Assembly (NCBI GenBank): GCA_937931645.1
Contig: CALHAR010000003.1
Location: 278,952 to 342,951 of the forward strand
Source of the DNA: an uncultured Alphaproteobacteria bacterium
GTDB lineage: Bacteria; Pseudomonadota; Alphaproteobacteria; Micavibrionales; Micavibrionaceae
Direction: 5' to 3'
DNA length: 64,000 bases
Notes under the pieces: model-generated
The model's input: the letters and a program-made list of their open reading frames with translations, nothing else
What the model was told of the DNA's origin: nothing
Databases searched by the model: none
Made by a program: the position numbers and the translations under genes
Shown: in pieces, positions 1 to 9,776 of the stretch
Position numbering within the stretch: position 1 is the stretch's first letter
Layout: every line of letters starts with the position of its first letter

Positions 1-521
1 AATATATTATTTCTACCCTAGCTGACCTTAATGCTGGCCTGAAAAGCGTCGATAAAGAGAGTATGGAAGCCAACGCGCTTATCCTTGCCAATAGAACAGG
101 TGAATTTCTTTTAAAGCCTGGAATGGCTAATGGATTAAAAGCATCTGTTACTGAAACATGGCGCATCACCACCTCAACGCTTAAAGCATTGGGGCAGATG
201 TTCACAGGAACAAGAAGCGCGACAGAACTGGGTGGTATTGTCCGTATTGGGGCGATTGCAGGAGATATGGCGCAAGCAGGGTTTCTTGCTATTATTACCT
301 TCACAGCACTTCTTTCCATAAACTTAGGTTTGATTAATTTATTCCCAATTCCTATGCTGGATGGTGGTCACTTGGTGTTTTATGCAATCGAAGCAATCAA
401 AGGAAAGCCCGTGCCTGAGCGCGCTCAAGAATATGCTTTTCGCTTTGGGTTTGTCATTTTGGTCGGCATGATGTTATTTGCAAATCTTAATGACCTTTTC
501 CAAATGTTCATTAAGAGCTAA
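1..521 (+). CDS. rseP: RseP-type site-2 (M50) zinc metalloprotease, C-terminal part
   Basis: The frame is open from base 3 and runs off the left edge, so only about 172 C-terminal residues are present. The product is the inner-membrane site-2 protease that cleaves transmembrane anti-sigma factors and leftover signal peptides. Visible support is the third active-site motif of the M50 family, FPIPMLDGGHL, in a hydrophobic segment, with another membrane segment near the end (FGFVILVGMMLFANL). The HExxH motif and PDZ domain lie outside the window. It is followed after 65 bases by bamA, the usual alphaproteobacterial neighbour, which supports the call. The start is not in the window. Confidence 0.93.
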   Translation, partial: YIISTLADLNAGLKSVDKESMEANALILANRTGEFLLKPGMANGLKASVTETWRITTSTLKALGQMFTGTRSATELGGIVRIGAIAGDMAQAGFLAIITFTALLSINLGLINLFPIPMLDGGHLVFYAIEAIKGKPVPERAQEYAFRFGFVILVGMMLFANLNDLFQMFIKS

Positions 522-586
522 AGCCATTCACAGCCAAAATCAAATGAGTCTTGTTTGAAGGCAAAAAATAATCTAAAGATTGTCCT

Positions 587-2974
587 ATGTTTACAGTAAA
601 AACTTCAAAAATCTTTGTGGCGCTCTCTATTGTAGTAGGAGTGATCGCTTTTTCCCTTCAAGCTGGTCATGCGCAAAGCTTACCGCCACAAGCGCAACAA
701 CCTGCTCAGGCACAAGCGCAAGCGGCACAACAAAGACAGGCAAGCCCAAATCAAGGACAGTTTTTTAGAGAACCGACGACGACAGTAGGTGAGATACGCG
801 TTAATGGGGCGCAGCGTATTGATCCTGCAACCGTCCTCACATATTCAGGGGTCAATGTTGGCGATCAAGTCACAAGGGAAACACTCAACCAAAGCCTGAA
901 AAAGCTTTATGCGACAGGGTTATTTGCGGATGTTAGCCTACGTCAAGATAATGGTGTTTTGTTTCTTGATGTTGCGGAAAATCCAATCATCAATGAAATT
1001 GCCTTTGAGGGAAATGACGATATAAAAGACCAAGATCTATCTGCCGAAATATCACTGCGCTCACGTCAAGTTTTCACAAAAACGCAAGTTCAAAACGATG
1101 TCTCCAGAATATATGAAATCTATCGTCGTTCTGGTCGGTTTGGGGCAACGGTTGATCCAAAAATCATTCAGCTCGACCAAAATCGGGTGAACTTAGTTTT
1201 TGAAATTACCGAAGGTAGTATTACTAAAATTAAAGGGATACGTTTTGTTGGAAACGAAGCTTTCAGTGACCATGCCTTGCAGAGCGAGCTGTCCTCAAAA
1301 GAGGAGCGTTGGTATAAATTTTACTCCTCGGACGATCGATATGATCCTGACCGTGTTGAGTTTGATAAGGAGCTTCTTCGTCAATTTTATTTAAAAGAAG
1401 GTTATGCTGACTTCTTAGTCACATCCGCCAATGCTGAGCTAGCGCAGAGCCAAGAAGAGTTCTATCTAACTTTTAATATCAGTGAAGGCCCAAGATATAG
1501 AGTAGGGCAGGTGGCGATTGATTCCGACTTACGAGGGTTTGATGGCGCAACAATTCGCAAGCAAGTAAATGTTCTGCCAGGTCAATGGTACAACTCAGAA
1601 AGTGTAACAAGCTCTATCACGCAAATGACAGACGCGCTTGGCGATCAACAATATGCATTTGTTGATATCCGCCCTGTGACAAAACAAAATACCGATACCG
1701 ACACCATAGACATCACATTTAAAATTGATGAATCCCCTCGTGTTTTTGTTGAGCGTATTGATATTCAAGGAAACCTGCGTACGATTGATAAAGTTATTCG
1801 TCGCGAAATGAGGTTGGTTGAGGGTGACCCGTTCAATAGATCAAGACTGGCACGGTCAGAGCAAAGATTGCGTGACTTAGGATTCTTTGAAAATGTTAGT
1901 GTGACAACGGCGCAAGGCTCCGCACCTGATAAAGTCATCGTCAATATCTCTGTCTTAGAACAGTCAACAGGGGAGCTTTCTATTGGTGCTGGTTTCTCAA
2001 CCAATGATGGCCCGCTTGCAGATCTACGAATTAGAGAGCGTAACTTACTAGGTAAAGGGCAAGATCTGTTATTTGGAACAACAATAGCAGGAGAGCGGAC
2101 ACAGTTTGATCTATCCTTCACAGAGCCGCACTTTTTAGACCGTGACCTATCAGCGGGCGTTGATTTGTTCCGCAGTACGCAGAACCTACAAGATGAAAGT
2201 TCTTTCGACCAAGAAAGAACAGGAGGCGCACTTCGCTTTGGTTATCCATTGTCGGAAAAATGGCGACAAAACTGGCGCTATAGATTTGAAAATAATGAGA
2301 TTAGTGACGTTGATGAAGATGCCTCACGTTTTATCCTTGATCAAGAAGGAAGCCGTACGACATCGGCTATTAATCAGCGTTTAACATTTGACGACCGTGA
2401 CAGCCGCTTATTCCCAACAGAAGGGCTATTCTCATGGCTTGATACCGAAGTTGCTGGCCTTGGTGGTGATGCCAAATATATTTCAGGTACGATTGGGTCA
2501 AATTATTATATCCCTGTTTATAAGCGTAGCGTAATTTTTGATGTGCTTGGTGAAGTTGGGGCTATTCAAGGCTTCGGTGATTCTGACGTTGAAATTAACG
2601 AACGTTTCTTCTTAGGGGGAACAAACTTACGTGGATTTGAGCGTGCCGGTGTTGGTCCGCGTGATTCCGTAACCGAAGATTCATTAGGTGGTAATTTCTT
2701 CTATCGTGCATCTGGTGAGTTTAAATTCCCCATAGGTCTTCCTGAAGAACTTGGCGTAGCAGGGCATGCCTTTACAGATATTGGGTCTTTATTCAGTCTT
2801 GATGATTCAGGCCCCGAGATATTGGATGAAAGCAGTTTACGTGCTTCTGTTGGGGTTGGTGTGTCGTGGCGCTCTCCATTAGGGCCGGTACGTGTTGACC
2901 TTGCACAACCTGTTTTAGACGAAGAGTTTGATGAAGATGAAATCTTCCGCTTTAGCTTCGGTACACGTTTTTAA
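587..2974 (+). CDS. bamA: Outer membrane protein assembly factor BamA
   Basis: BamA is the Omp85-family core of the BAM complex, which folds beta-barrel proteins into the outer membrane. The 795 residues fit the family. A signal peptide (about 1-29, ending near GHAQ) is followed by a Q/A-rich low-complexity linker (about 30-60). POTRA repeats then occupy roughly 65-420, and a C-terminal barrel contains the Omp85 motif region LGGTNLRGFERAGVGPRDS. The last residues, FRFSFGTRF, end in the terminal Phe typical of outer membrane barrels. The ATG at 587 directly precedes the signal peptide; the ribosome binding site is weak. It lies between rseP and skp, the standard order. Confidence 0.97.
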   Translation: MFTVKTSKIFVALSIVVGVIAFSLQAGHAQSLPPQAQQPAQAQAQAAQQRQASPNQGQFFREPTTTVGEIRVNGAQRIDPATVLTYSGVNVGDQVTRETLNQSLKKLYATGLFADVSLRQDNGVLFLDVAENPIINEIAFEGNDDIKDQDLSAEISLRSRQVFTKTQVQNDVSRIYEIYRRSGRFGATVDPKIIQLDQNRVNLVFEITEGSITKIKGIRFVGNEAFSDHALQSELSSKEERWYKFYSSDDRYDPDRVEFDKELLRQFYLKEGYADFLVTSANAELAQSQEEFYLTFNISEGPRYRVGQVAIDSDLRGFDGATIRKQVNVLPGQWYNSESVTSSITQMTDALGDQQYAFVDIRPVTKQNTDTDTIDITFKIDESPRVFVERIDIQGNLRTIDKVIRREMRLVEGDPFNRSRLARSEQRLRDLGFFENVSVTTAQGSAPDKVIVNISVLEQSTGELSIGAGFSTNDGPLADLRIRERNLLGKGQDLLFGTTIAGERTQFDLSFTEPHFLDRDLSAGVDLFRSTQNLQDESSFDQERTGGALRFGYPLSEKWRQNWRYRFENNEISDVDEDASRFILDQEGSRTTSAINQRLTFDDRDSRLFPTEGLFSWLDTEVAGLGGDAKYISGTIGSNYYIPVYKRSVIFDVLGEVGAIQGFGDSDVEINERFFLGGTNLRGFERAGVGPRDSVTEDSLGGNFFYRASGEFKFPIGLPEELGVAGHAFTDIGSLFSLDDSGPEILDESSLRASVGVGVSWRSPLGPVRVDLAQPVLDEEFDEDEIFRFSFGTRF

Positions 2975-3002
2975 CCTTTAAACATTATACAAAAGGGGCT
3001 TT

Positions 3003-3545
3003 ATGGCTTATTTGTCTAAATTTGTTATCCTGTTGGCTGGGGTCTTTATCATCCTGTCATCGACAACATCCAATGCGCAAAACATAAAAATTGCGGTGGT
3101 TGATATTGATAAAGTTCTTAGTACCTCCAAGGCAGGGAAAAGCGTTGAGCAGCAATTAAAAACTCGCCGCGAAGCCTTTCAAAAAGAATTCACCGCACGG
3201 GAAGATGGTCTAACAGCATCACAAAAAGCACTTGTAAAACAAAAAGCCGATCTGACGCCTGAAGAGTTTGCCGCCAAACGTAAAGAGTTTGAAAAGCAGC
3301 TATTAGAAACCCGTAACTTATTTCAAAAACGCCGTAACTCACTTGATAAAGGGTTAGGTAATGCCTTGGCGGCGTTGCGAAAAAATATCATTCAAGTCAC
3401 AGCCGAAGTTGCCAATGAGAAAAATTACCAAATTGTTCTAACACGTGATTCTGTTGTTATTGCTGAAAAAGAAATAGATATTACAGATATCGTTTTAAAT
3501 CGTCTTAATACGACTGTCTCAAACATTCCCTTAGATCTGAAATAA
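3003..3545 (+). CDS. skp: OmpH/Skp family periplasmic chaperone
   Basis: This is a periplasmic chaperone that holds unfolded outer membrane proteins on their way to BamA. The 180 residues begin with a signal peptide (about 1-25, cleavage near SNAQ). [12 protein letters not shown] follows, the beta-strand start typical of OmpH. A long charged coiled-coil segment spans about 40-140, rich in K/E/Q and with few hydrophobic residues, as in the Skp tentacles. The gene sits 28 bases after bamA and 4 bases before lpxD in one operon. Family assignment is firm; the symbol follows position and size. Confidence 0.9.
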   Translation: MAYLSKFVILLAGVFIILSSTTSNAQNIKIAVVDIDKVLSTSKAGKSVEQQLKTRREAFQKEFTAREDGLTASQKALVKQKADLTPEEFAAKRKEFEKQLLETRNLFQKRRNSLDKGLGNALAALRKNIIQVTAEVANEKNYQIVLTRDSVVIAEKEIDITDIVLNRLNTTVSNIPLDLK

Positions 3546-3549
3546 CATC

Positions 3550-4563
3550 ATGGCTGATCCTATTTTTCACAAAGTATCTGCTCCACAGAGCATAAAGGAA
3601 TTAGCACAGGCTGTTGATGCGGAAATTCAAGGTGATGAAAATATTACGGTTCATGATGTTGCCGCGCTGAATGAGGCGGGCGATAAGGACATAAGCTTCC
3701 TTGATAACGCCAAATATAAAGACGACTTTAAAAACACAAAAGCCACCGCCTGTATTATTGCTCCGAAGATGGTTGAATTTGCCCCAAAGGGTTGCACCTT
3801 ACTTATTTCTAAAAATCCGTATAAAGCCTATGCGTTAATTGCACAGATTTTTTATCCCGTCAGTACACCGCCCGCCAACATTTCTGACCATGCAGTTATT
3901 GCCAAAAGCGCAAAAATTGCAGATGGATGTTGCATTGAGGCGGGCGTCGTTATTGGCGAGAATGTTGAACTGGCCGAAAATTGCTGGATTGAAGCCAACG
4001 CCGTTATTGGCGATGGGGTGAAAATAGGGAAAAATTCACGCATTGGAACGAATGCTTCCGTAACGCATGCCATTATTGGTGAGGCAACACGGCTTTACCC
4101 TGGTACACGTATTGGGCAAGACGGTTTTGGGTTTGCCATTGATCCTGCTGGTCATGTCAAGGTTCCTCAATTAGGGCGGGTTATTGTCGGTGACCATGTA
4201 GAAATTGGTGCCAATAGCTGTGTTGATCGTGGCGCAGGGCCAGACACAATCATTGGCGATGGGGCGTGGATTGATAACTGTGTCCAAATTGGCCATAATA
4301 CAAAAATTGGTAAAGGCTGTGTCATTGTGGCTCAAGCGGGTATTGCAGGCAGTACGACACTAGAAGATTATGTTGTTGTGGCGGCAAAAGCAGGGATTGC
4401 AGGGCATCTTAACATTGGTATGGGAACACGTATTGCCGCAAAATCAGGCATTATGAGCGACTTACCTGCTGGCTCCGAAGTAATGGGCTATCCGGCTGTA
4501 CCGATAAAACAATTTATGCGCCAAGTTGTCGCATTAAAAAAATTGACGAAACCGAAGAAATAA
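3550..4563 (+). CDS. lpxD: UDP-3-O-acylglucosamine N-acyltransferase LpxD
   Basis: LpxD catalyses the third step of lipid A synthesis, adding the amide-linked hydroxyacyl chain from acyl-ACP. The 337 residues have the N-terminal uridine-binding domain (about 1-110) followed by a left-handed beta helix of hexapeptide repeats (runs such as [20 protein letters not shown]). The family segment [19 protein letters not shown] and the catalytic-His region [10 protein letters not shown] are both present. The C-terminal helix [15 protein letters not shown] is also typical. The ATG lies 4 bases after the skp stop codon, which suggests coupled translation within the rseP-lpxB operon. Confidence 0.97.
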   Translation: MADPIFHKVSAPQSIKELAQAVDAEIQGDENITVHDVAALNEAGDKDISFLDNAKYKDDFKNTKATACIIAPKMVEFAPKGCTLLISKNPYKAYALIAQIFYPVSTPPANISDHAVIAKSAKIADGCCIEAGVVIGENVELAENCWIEANAVIGDGVKIGKNSRIGTNASVTHAIIGEATRLYPGTRIGQDGFGFAIDPAGHVKVPQLGRVIVGDHVEIGANSCVDRGAGPDTIIGDGAWIDNCVQIGHNTKIGKGCVIVAQAGIAGSTTLEDYVVVAAKAGIAGHLNIGMGTRIAAKSGIMSDLPAGSEVMGYPAVPIKQFMRQVVALKKLTKPKK

Positions 4564-4578
4564 GAATAATAGAGCGTT

Positions 4579-5052
4579 ATGAGCACAGAAAATAAAAACT
4601 TACCAAACCCTATAGACATCACACGCATTATGGAGATGATCCCGCATCGTTATCCTATCTTACTGGTAGATAGGCTTATTGACTATGTGCCAGGTGAGAG
4701 CGCCGTGGGCTTAAAGAATGTCACAATGAATGAACCCCATTTTAACGGTCATTTTCCAGGAATGCCGGTTATGCCGGGGGTTTTGATTATTGAAGCTATG
4801 GCGCAAACATCTGCGTTATTGGTGGTGGAAACTCTGGGAGAAGAGGCTCAAGGTAAGATTGTTTACTTCATGAGTATTGATAATGCCAAGTTCCGTAAAC
4901 CCGTTGTTCCCGGTGACAGCCTACATATCCATGTTGAGAAAATTCAAAACCGTGGCAAAGTCTGGAAGTTTCAAGGTACTGCAAAAGTCGGTGATACCGT
5001 CTGCGCGGAAGCCGTTGTCACGGCGATGCTAACAGATCAAGATGCGGGATAA
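4579..5052 (+). CDS. fabZ: 3-hydroxyacyl-[ACP] dehydratase FabZ
   Basis: FabZ dehydrates 3-hydroxyacyl-ACP in fatty-acid elongation, drawing on the same substrate that LpxA and LpxD use, which explains its place in the lipid A operon. The 157 residues form one hot-dog fold. The catalytic His58 is in HFNGHFPGMPVMPG and Glu72 is in LIIEAMAQTSALL; the N-terminal segment IPHRYPILLVDR is also characteristic. The gene begins 15 bases after lpxD. In most alphaproteobacteria the next gene is lpxA, but here an acetyltransferase gene intervenes. Confidence 0.97.
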   Translation: MSTENKNLPNPIDITRIMEMIPHRYPILLVDRLIDYVPGESAVGLKNVTMNEPHFNGHFPGMPVMPGVLIIEAMAQTSALLVVETLGEEAQGKIVYFMSIDNAKFRKPVVPGDSLHIHVEKIQNRGKVWKFQGTAKVGDTVCAEAVVTAMLTDQDAG

Positions 5053-5062
5053 AACTGTCTAA

Positions 5063-5539
5063 ATGGTTATAAGAACTGCTAATTCGAGTGACTTTAACGC
5101 TATACAGCGATTAAACGAACAAATTTTTGAATACGAATTTCAAAACTGTACTGAAACAGTTAATCTTAAATATCCTTACATTGACCCTGGCATTGAATAT
5201 TTCAATAAAATTATAAATCAAGAGGATGGTAACTATGGCCTAGTTTATGAACAAGAGGGTAGAGTCATCGGTTATGCCTCTTTACGTATTATCAAAGAAA
5301 ATGACCTCCAACATAGAACTGCTATAAAACAGGTACAATTACAGACACTATGCGTAGATACAGAATATAGAAGGAAAAATATAGGTTATCAATTAGTTGA
5401 ATCCTCAAAAGTTTGGGCGAAAAAACAAGGAGCAAATAATCTCAAAGTTGTCGCTATGGCTAAGAATGAAAGGGCGCGTAATTTTTACCGTAATTGTGGT
5501 TTTGAAGAGTATGAAATTATTCATGAAATGCCATTATAA
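5063..5539 (+). CDS. GNAT family N-acetyltransferase inserted between fabZ and lpxA
   Basis: This is a predicted acetyl-CoA-dependent N-acetyltransferase of 158 residues; the substrate is unknown. The GNAT core is visible: the strand VQLQTLCVDTEYRRKNIGYQLVE carries the Q/RxxGxG/A-like pyrophosphate loop (RRKNIGYQL), followed by KVVAMAKNERARNFYRNCGF, the usual C-terminal NxxAxxFYxxxGF motif. It starts 10 bases after fabZ and is followed by a perfect 8-bp hairpin before lpxA. Its base composition is clearly more A+T-rich than the flanking lipid A genes, and the position is not part of the conserved order, so it looks like a later insertion. Confidence 0.8.
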   Translation: MVIRTANSSDFNAIQRLNEQIFEYEFQNCTETVNLKYPYIDPGIEYFNKIINQEDGNYGLVYEQEGRVIGYASLRIIKENDLQHRTAIKQVQLQTLCVDTEYRRKNIGYQLVESSKVWAKKQGANNLKVVAMAKNERARNFYRNCGFEEYEIIHEMPL

Positions 5540-5549
5540 ACTTTGCTGT

Positions 5550-5574
5550 AACACACTGTAAAATTAAGTGTGTT
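5550..5574 (+). other. Perfect 8-bp inverted repeat between the GNAT gene and lpxA
   Basis: AACACACT (5550-5557) and AGTGTGTT (5567-5574) are perfect inverse complements separated by a 9-base loop. No T-run follows, so it is not a standard intrinsic terminator. It could be a partial attenuator or an RNA-processing site between the inserted gene and lpxA. Confidence 0.5.
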
Positions 5575-5607
5575 GAGGCTTTGGCGTTTTGTCCATATTC
5601 TGATCTC

Positions 5608-6417
5608 ATGACAAAAGAGACTCACATACACCCGACGGCTATTATTGAAGAAGGCGCACAGATTGGGGCAGGTTGCGAAATTGGCCCTTATTGCATTATC
5701 GGCCCGCATGTAAAGCTGGGTGATAACACCACCTTAAAAGCGCATGTTGTTGTTGATGGACGCACAACTATTGGCGAAGGAACAACGATATACCCTTTCG
5801 CTTCTATTGGTACAGCCCCGCAAGACTTAAAATATAAAGGGGAGCCGTCTGAGCTTATTATCGGTAAAAATAACACTATCCGCGAACATGCCACGATGAA
5901 CCCCGGGACAAAGGACGGGGCGATGAAAACCATTATTGGCGATAATTGCCTGTTTATGATGGCAACGCATGTGGCGCATGACTGCATCATCGGTGATAAT
6001 GTTATCATGGCCAATAACGCAACACTTGGCGGTCATGTTACTGTTGGTGATCGTGTTCTTGTCGGTGGCTTAGCCGCAGTGCATCAATTTGTCCGTATTG
6101 GCTCATACGCCGTTATAGGGGGCATGAGCGGTGTTGAGAGTGATGTTATCCCGTTTGGTCGTGTTAAAGGCGAGCGTGCCTCCCTAGCGGGCTTAAACCT
6201 TATTGGTTTAGAACGTGGAGGATTTGATAGAGAGCAAATTAGAGCCATTCAACGTGCCTTTAAAGGTATCTTTGATGGTGAAGGTAACTTGGACCAAAGG
6301 CTTGATAAAGTTTCAGAACAAAATGATAATAATGATCTAGTGGCACAGATTATTGACTTTGCCCGTCACAGAGAGAAATTCGGACTATGTCAGCCGGACA
6401 ACAAGAAATCAGCATAG
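5608..6417 (+). CDS. lpxA: Acyl-[ACP]--UDP-N-acetylglucosamine O-acyltransferase LpxA
   Basis: LpxA performs the first step of lipid A synthesis, transferring a hydroxyacyl chain to UDP-GlcNAc in the cytoplasm. It is a left-handed beta helix of hexapeptide repeats starting at HIHPTAIIEEGAQIG. The conserved segment IREHATMNPGTK and the catalytic-His region MMATHVAHDCIIGDN are present, with a helical C-terminal domain. The ATG at 5608 gives 269 residues, close to the usual 262-270. An in-frame TTG at 5581 would add 9 residues that match nothing typical, so I prefer 5608. The 3' end overlaps lpxI by 31 bases. Confidence 0.96.
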   Translation: MTKETHIHPTAIIEEGAQIGAGCEIGPYCIIGPHVKLGDNTTLKAHVVVDGRTTIGEGTTIYPFASIGTAPQDLKYKGEPSELIIGKNNTIREHATMNPGTKDGAMKTIIGDNCLFMMATHVAHDCIIGDNVIMANNATLGGHVTVGDRVLVGGLAAVHQFVRIGSYAVIGGMSGVESDVIPFGRVKGERASLAGLNLIGLERGGFDREQIRAIQRAFKGIFDGEGNLDQRLDKVSEQNDNNDLVAQIIDFARHREKFGLCQPDNKKSA

Positions 6418-7214
6418 ATAAGCTTGCTATTATAGCAGGCAGTGGGACGCTTCCCCGTGACCTTTACCAACGTGCAACCAGCCTTGGTATAGATTGTCAT
6501 GTTATTGGGTTTAAAGGTCATACCGATTATATCACGCCAGACTTATGGGGCACAGTTGGCCGCGCCTCTAAAATCATCACGTACCTTAAAGAAAATAAAA
6601 TACAAAACCTTGTTTTTATTGGCGGTATAGAGAAGCCGAGCTTTAAATCTTTGCGTTTAGATTGGGTCACAATCAAGTTTTTCATTAAAGCTTGGGTCAA
6701 ATCTTTTGGTGACAGTAATGTTTTAACATCTGCACGTAATGAATTGGAATCCATGGGGTTTCAGATGTACGGAATTCATAAATTTTTGCCTGAACTTTTA
6801 ATGGAAAGTGGCACCCTTGGTGCAATTCAAATTCACGATGCTTCATATGATGATATAGCGTTAGGAACGCATGAGGCGTTAGAGTGGGGCAAACAAGATA
6901 AAGGCCAAGCCGTTATTATAAAAAATGGCAACGTCATTGCGCGTGAAAGTAAAGCAGGAACAAACTGGATGATTGAGCATTACGGTACAGCCGATTCTAT
7001 TCTGGTTAAAATGTGTAAGCCCCAGCAAGATATGGATATGGATTTACCTACCATAGGACCAAAAACAGTTCAGCTGTGCGCCAATAAAAAGATGGCGGGC
7101 ATTATTGGTCATGCACACCATATGTTAATAGCAGAACGTGATAAGACCATTGAGCTAGCGAATAGTAACGGGTTATTCATTTATGGGCAGGATATTGAAA
7201 ATGCCACCGAATAA
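6387..7214 (+). CDS. lpxI: UDP-2,3-diacylglucosamine pyrophosphatase LpxI
   Basis: LpxI hydrolyses UDP-2,3-diacylglucosamine to lipid X and UMP; it is the alternative to LpxH found in alphaproteobacteria. The 275 residues show the family start IDKLAIIAGSGTLPRDLY, with the central segment VFIGGIEKPSF and the C-terminal part containing ESKAGTNWMIEHYG. The ATG at 6387 lies inside the 3' end of lpxA (31-base overlap), and the stop overlaps the start of lpxB, so lpxA-lpxI-lpxB are translationally coupled. No lpxH-like gene is seen in the window. Confidence 0.93.
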   Translation: MSAGQQEISIDKLAIIAGSGTLPRDLYQRATSLGIDCHVIGFKGHTDYITPDLWGTVGRASKIITYLKENKIQNLVFIGGIEKPSFKSLRLDWVTIKFFIKAWVKSFGDSNVLTSARNELESMGFQMYGIHKFLPELLMESGTLGAIQIHDASYDDIALGTHEALEWGKQDKGQAVIIKNGNVIARESKAGTNWMIEHYGTADSILVKMCKPQQDMDMDLPTIGPKTVQLCANKKMAGIIGHAHHMLIAERDKTIELANSNGLFIYGQDIENATE

Positions 7215-8352
7215 AACCAAGCATATATATCTAATAGCTGGAGAAGCTTCTGGAGATTTCTTAGGCGCACAGCTGATGAAGGCTATTAAAACCCAAGCGC
7301 CTAACACTCAATTTTCAGGGATTGGGGGCGACCTAATGATAGAGCAGGGGTTGAACAGCCTATTCCCCATGACTGACCTATCCGTTATGGGCGTTTTTGA
7401 GGTGCTTCCACGCCTAAAGTTAATACTTAAAAGAATAAAACAAGCTACTGATAATATTTTAAATTTAAACCCTGATATAATAGTTACGATTGATGCCCCT
7501 GACTTTTCTTACCGTGTCATAAAGCGGGTCATTAAGAGGCATCGTAAGCATAACAGTACTCCACCAAAATTCATTCATTATGTTGCCCCAACAGTTTGGG
7601 CATGGCGCCCAAAGCGTGCGGCGAAGGTTGCGCAATTTTTAGATGGTATTATTTGCTTGTTTGACTTTGAACCCATCTTTTTCAAGAAAGAAGGATTAAC
7701 CGCCATTGCCGTTGGTCACCCCATGATAGAAAGCGGCATAAAAGAAGCCAAAGAAGCTGCACTTGGCGCGCCAGACACCGAAAAAATAGGTGTCTTTTTT
7801 GGCAGTAGGGATGGGGAGATTAAACGTATATCGCCTATCATTCTTGAAACCATCCAAAAGATTATCAAAGATAAGCCGAAGGTTGAGCTGATTGTGCCAA
7901 CCTTGCCGCACCTAAAAGATAAAATATCAGAGTTATTAAAAGACATTGATGTTCCCGTCCATATTGAGACAAATAAAGAAAATAAATGGTCAATCTTTAA
8001 AGCCTGTGACGTGGCGATTGCCGTGTCTGGCACGGTTGGTTTAGAGCTTGCCGCCGCAAACGTGCCGCATGTCATCGCCTATAAAATGAGCCCCATTACC
8101 TATCAAATTATACGCCGATTTATTAAAACCCCTTATGCGCATTTAGCCAATATTATAAGAGGTCACGAAGTAGTGCCTGAATTTATCCAAGATGAATGCA
8201 ACGCCGATGATATTTCAGCAGAACTTTTGACGTTGATGGAAAACGCAACCTATCAACGGAACCAAACAGATGAGTTTATCAAAGTGCGCGAAAGCATCGG
8301 CAGCCTTGAAAATCCATCCAAAACTGCCGCAGATTTTATTTTAAATTTGTAA
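7201..8352 (+). CDS. lpxB: Lipid-A-disaccharide synthase LpxB
   Basis: LpxB condenses lipid X with UDP-diacylglucosamine to make the tetra-acyl disaccharide. It is a GT19 glycosyltransferase, with IYLIAGEASGDFLGAQL at the N-terminus, FSGIGGDLMIEQGL, and the signature YVAPTVWAWRPKRAAK near the middle. The ATG at 7201 has AGGA about 9 bases upstream and gives 383 residues. An in-frame ATG at 7183 would add six residues and enlarge the overlap with lpxI from 14 to 32 bases. The stop is only 2 bases from that of the convergent gltA, leaving no room for a dedicated terminator. Confidence 0.96.
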   Translation: MPPNKTKHIYLIAGEASGDFLGAQLMKAIKTQAPNTQFSGIGGDLMIEQGLNSLFPMTDLSVMGVFEVLPRLKLILKRIKQATDNILNLNPDIIVTIDAPDFSYRVIKRVIKRHRKHNSTPPKFIHYVAPTVWAWRPKRAAKVAQFLDGIICLFDFEPIFFKKEGLTAIAVGHPMIESGIKEAKEAALGAPDTEKIGVFFGSRDGEIKRISPIILETIQKIIKDKPKVELIVPTLPHLKDKISELLKDIDVPVHIETNKENKWSIFKACDVAIAVSGTVGLELAAANVPHVIAYKMSPITYQIIRRFIKTPYAHLANIIRGHEVVPEFIQDECNADDISAELLTLMENATYQRNQTDEFIKVRESIGSLENPSKTAADFILNL

Positions 8353-8354
8353 CG

Positions 8355-9665
8355 TTATTTCCGTTTATTCATCGGAACGTAAGGGCGCTCTGGCTCACCC
8401 GTATAAAGCTGCCGCGGGCGACCAATCTTTAATGTTGACCCTTCCATCATTTCTTTCCATTGAGAAATCCAACCAACAGTCCGCGACACCGCAAACAGAA
8501 CGGTGAACATTTCAACAGGGAAGCCCATGGCTTTTAGAATAATACCTGAGTAAAAGTCCACATTCGGGAATAACTTACGGTCAATGAAGTAGGGGTCATT
8601 AAGCGCAATTTTCTCTAGCTCCATCGCTAATTCTAACTGAGGGTTATCAATGCCCAATTCCGCCAGAACCTCATCACAAGATTCTTTCATAACCTCAGCC
8701 CGTGGGTCAAAGTTTTTATAAACACGGTGGCCAAAGCCCATTAATTTAAACGGATCATTTTTGTCTTTAGCCCGCTCTAAGAACTCAGGAATATTATCCT
8801 TATGGCCAATTTCATCAAGCATCTCAAGCACGGCCTGATTTGCCCCACCATGTGACGGCCCCCAAAGTGACGTTATACCAGAGGCAATACAGGCCATTGG
8901 GTTGGCTTGCGAAGATCCTGCCAAACGTACCGTCGAGGTTGACGCATTTTGTTCATGATCAGCATGAAGGATTAAAATTCGTTCCATTGCCCGTACAACA
9001 GGGGCGCGTAACTTATACTCCTCAGCAGGAACGCTGAAACACATATGAAGAAAATTTTCGGTGAACTTTAAATCATTACGCGGGTAAACATAAGGCTGAC
9101 CTTTTGAATATTTCATTGCCATTGCCGCCAAAGTTGGGATTTTTGCAATCAAACGGTGGGCTGAAATCTCACGCTGTTCAAGATCCCAAATATCAAGAGA
9201 GTCATGGTAAAAAGCCGCCATTGTTCCAACGACACCACACATAATTGCCATGGGGTGAGCATCACGACGGAAACCTTCGTAAACCTCTTTTATTTGCTCA
9301 TGCACCATTGTGTGGTTGGTAATAACATCTTCAAATTCTTTTAGTTCTTTTTCTTGCGGCAACTCTCCGTAAAGCAACAGATAACAGGTTTCTAAATACG
9401 TACTTTCCTTAGCAAGTTCTTTAATATTATAACCACGGTGAAGCAGAACCCCTTCATCACCATCAATATAGGTGATTTTTGATTTGCAACTTCCTGTCGC
9501 CGTGAAGCTGGGGTCTAATGTAAAATGCCCTGTCGCCTTATGTAACCCTCTAATATCTATACAATGTGGTCCATACGTTCCCTCAACAACAGGTAATTTA
9601 ACGCTTTCACCTGTTTGATCATTGGTAAGAGTAAAAGTTTTTTCTGGTTCAGTTTTATTAGGCAT
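8355..9665 (-). CDS. gltA: Citrate synthase (type II)
   Basis: Citrate synthase condenses acetyl-CoA with oxaloacetate, the entry to the TCA cycle. The 436 residues match the hexameric type II enzymes of Gram-negative bacteria. The active-site segment [19 protein letters not shown] carries one catalytic His, [16 protein letters not shown] the second, and [15 protein letters not shown] the citrate-binding region. An N-terminal beta domain (about 1-50) is retained. The ATG at 9665 follows a clear promoter at 9749-9776. The gene is convergent with lpxB and downstream of gltX on the same strand. Confidence 0.97.
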   Translation of the reverse strand: MPNKTEPEKTFTLTNDQTGESVKLPVVEGTYGPHCIDIRGLHKATGHFTLDPSFTATGSCKSKITYIDGDEGVLLHRGYNIKELAKESTYLETCYLLLYGELPQEKELKEFEDVITNHTMVHEQIKEVYEGFRRDAHPMAIMCGVVGTMAAFYHDSLDIWDLEQREISAHRLIAKIPTLAAMAMKYSKGQPYVYPRNDLKFTENFLHMCFSVPAEEYKLRAPVVRAMERILILHADHEQNASTSTVRLAGSSQANPMACIASGITSLWGPSHGGANQAVLEMLDEIGHKDNIPEFLERAKDKNDPFKLMGFGHRVYKNFDPRAEVMKESCDEVLAELGIDNPQLELAMELEKIALNDPYFIDRKLFPNVDFYSGIILKAMGFPVEMFTVLFAVSRTVGWISQWKEMMEGSTLKIGRPRQLYTGEPERPYVPMNKRK

Positions 9666-9748
9666 ATTATTTTCCAGCTTTCTTTGTGTTTATTATCTTT
9701 AGATAGTTTTTTATTCATTAGATGAGCAGAATAAGTTTCAAGCTCATT

Positions 9749-9776
9749 ATTATACGCTTCCTTGATTATTTTTCAA
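9749..9776 (-). promoter_or_regulatory. Sigma-70-type promoter for gltA
   Basis: Read on the minus strand there is TTGAAA (9776-9771), a 16-base spacer, then TATAAT (9754-9749), a perfect -10. It lies about 84 bases before the gltA ATG, with the -35 element overlapping the 3' end of gltX. This suggests gltA is transcribed independently of gltX. Prediction from consensus match only. Confidence 0.6.
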
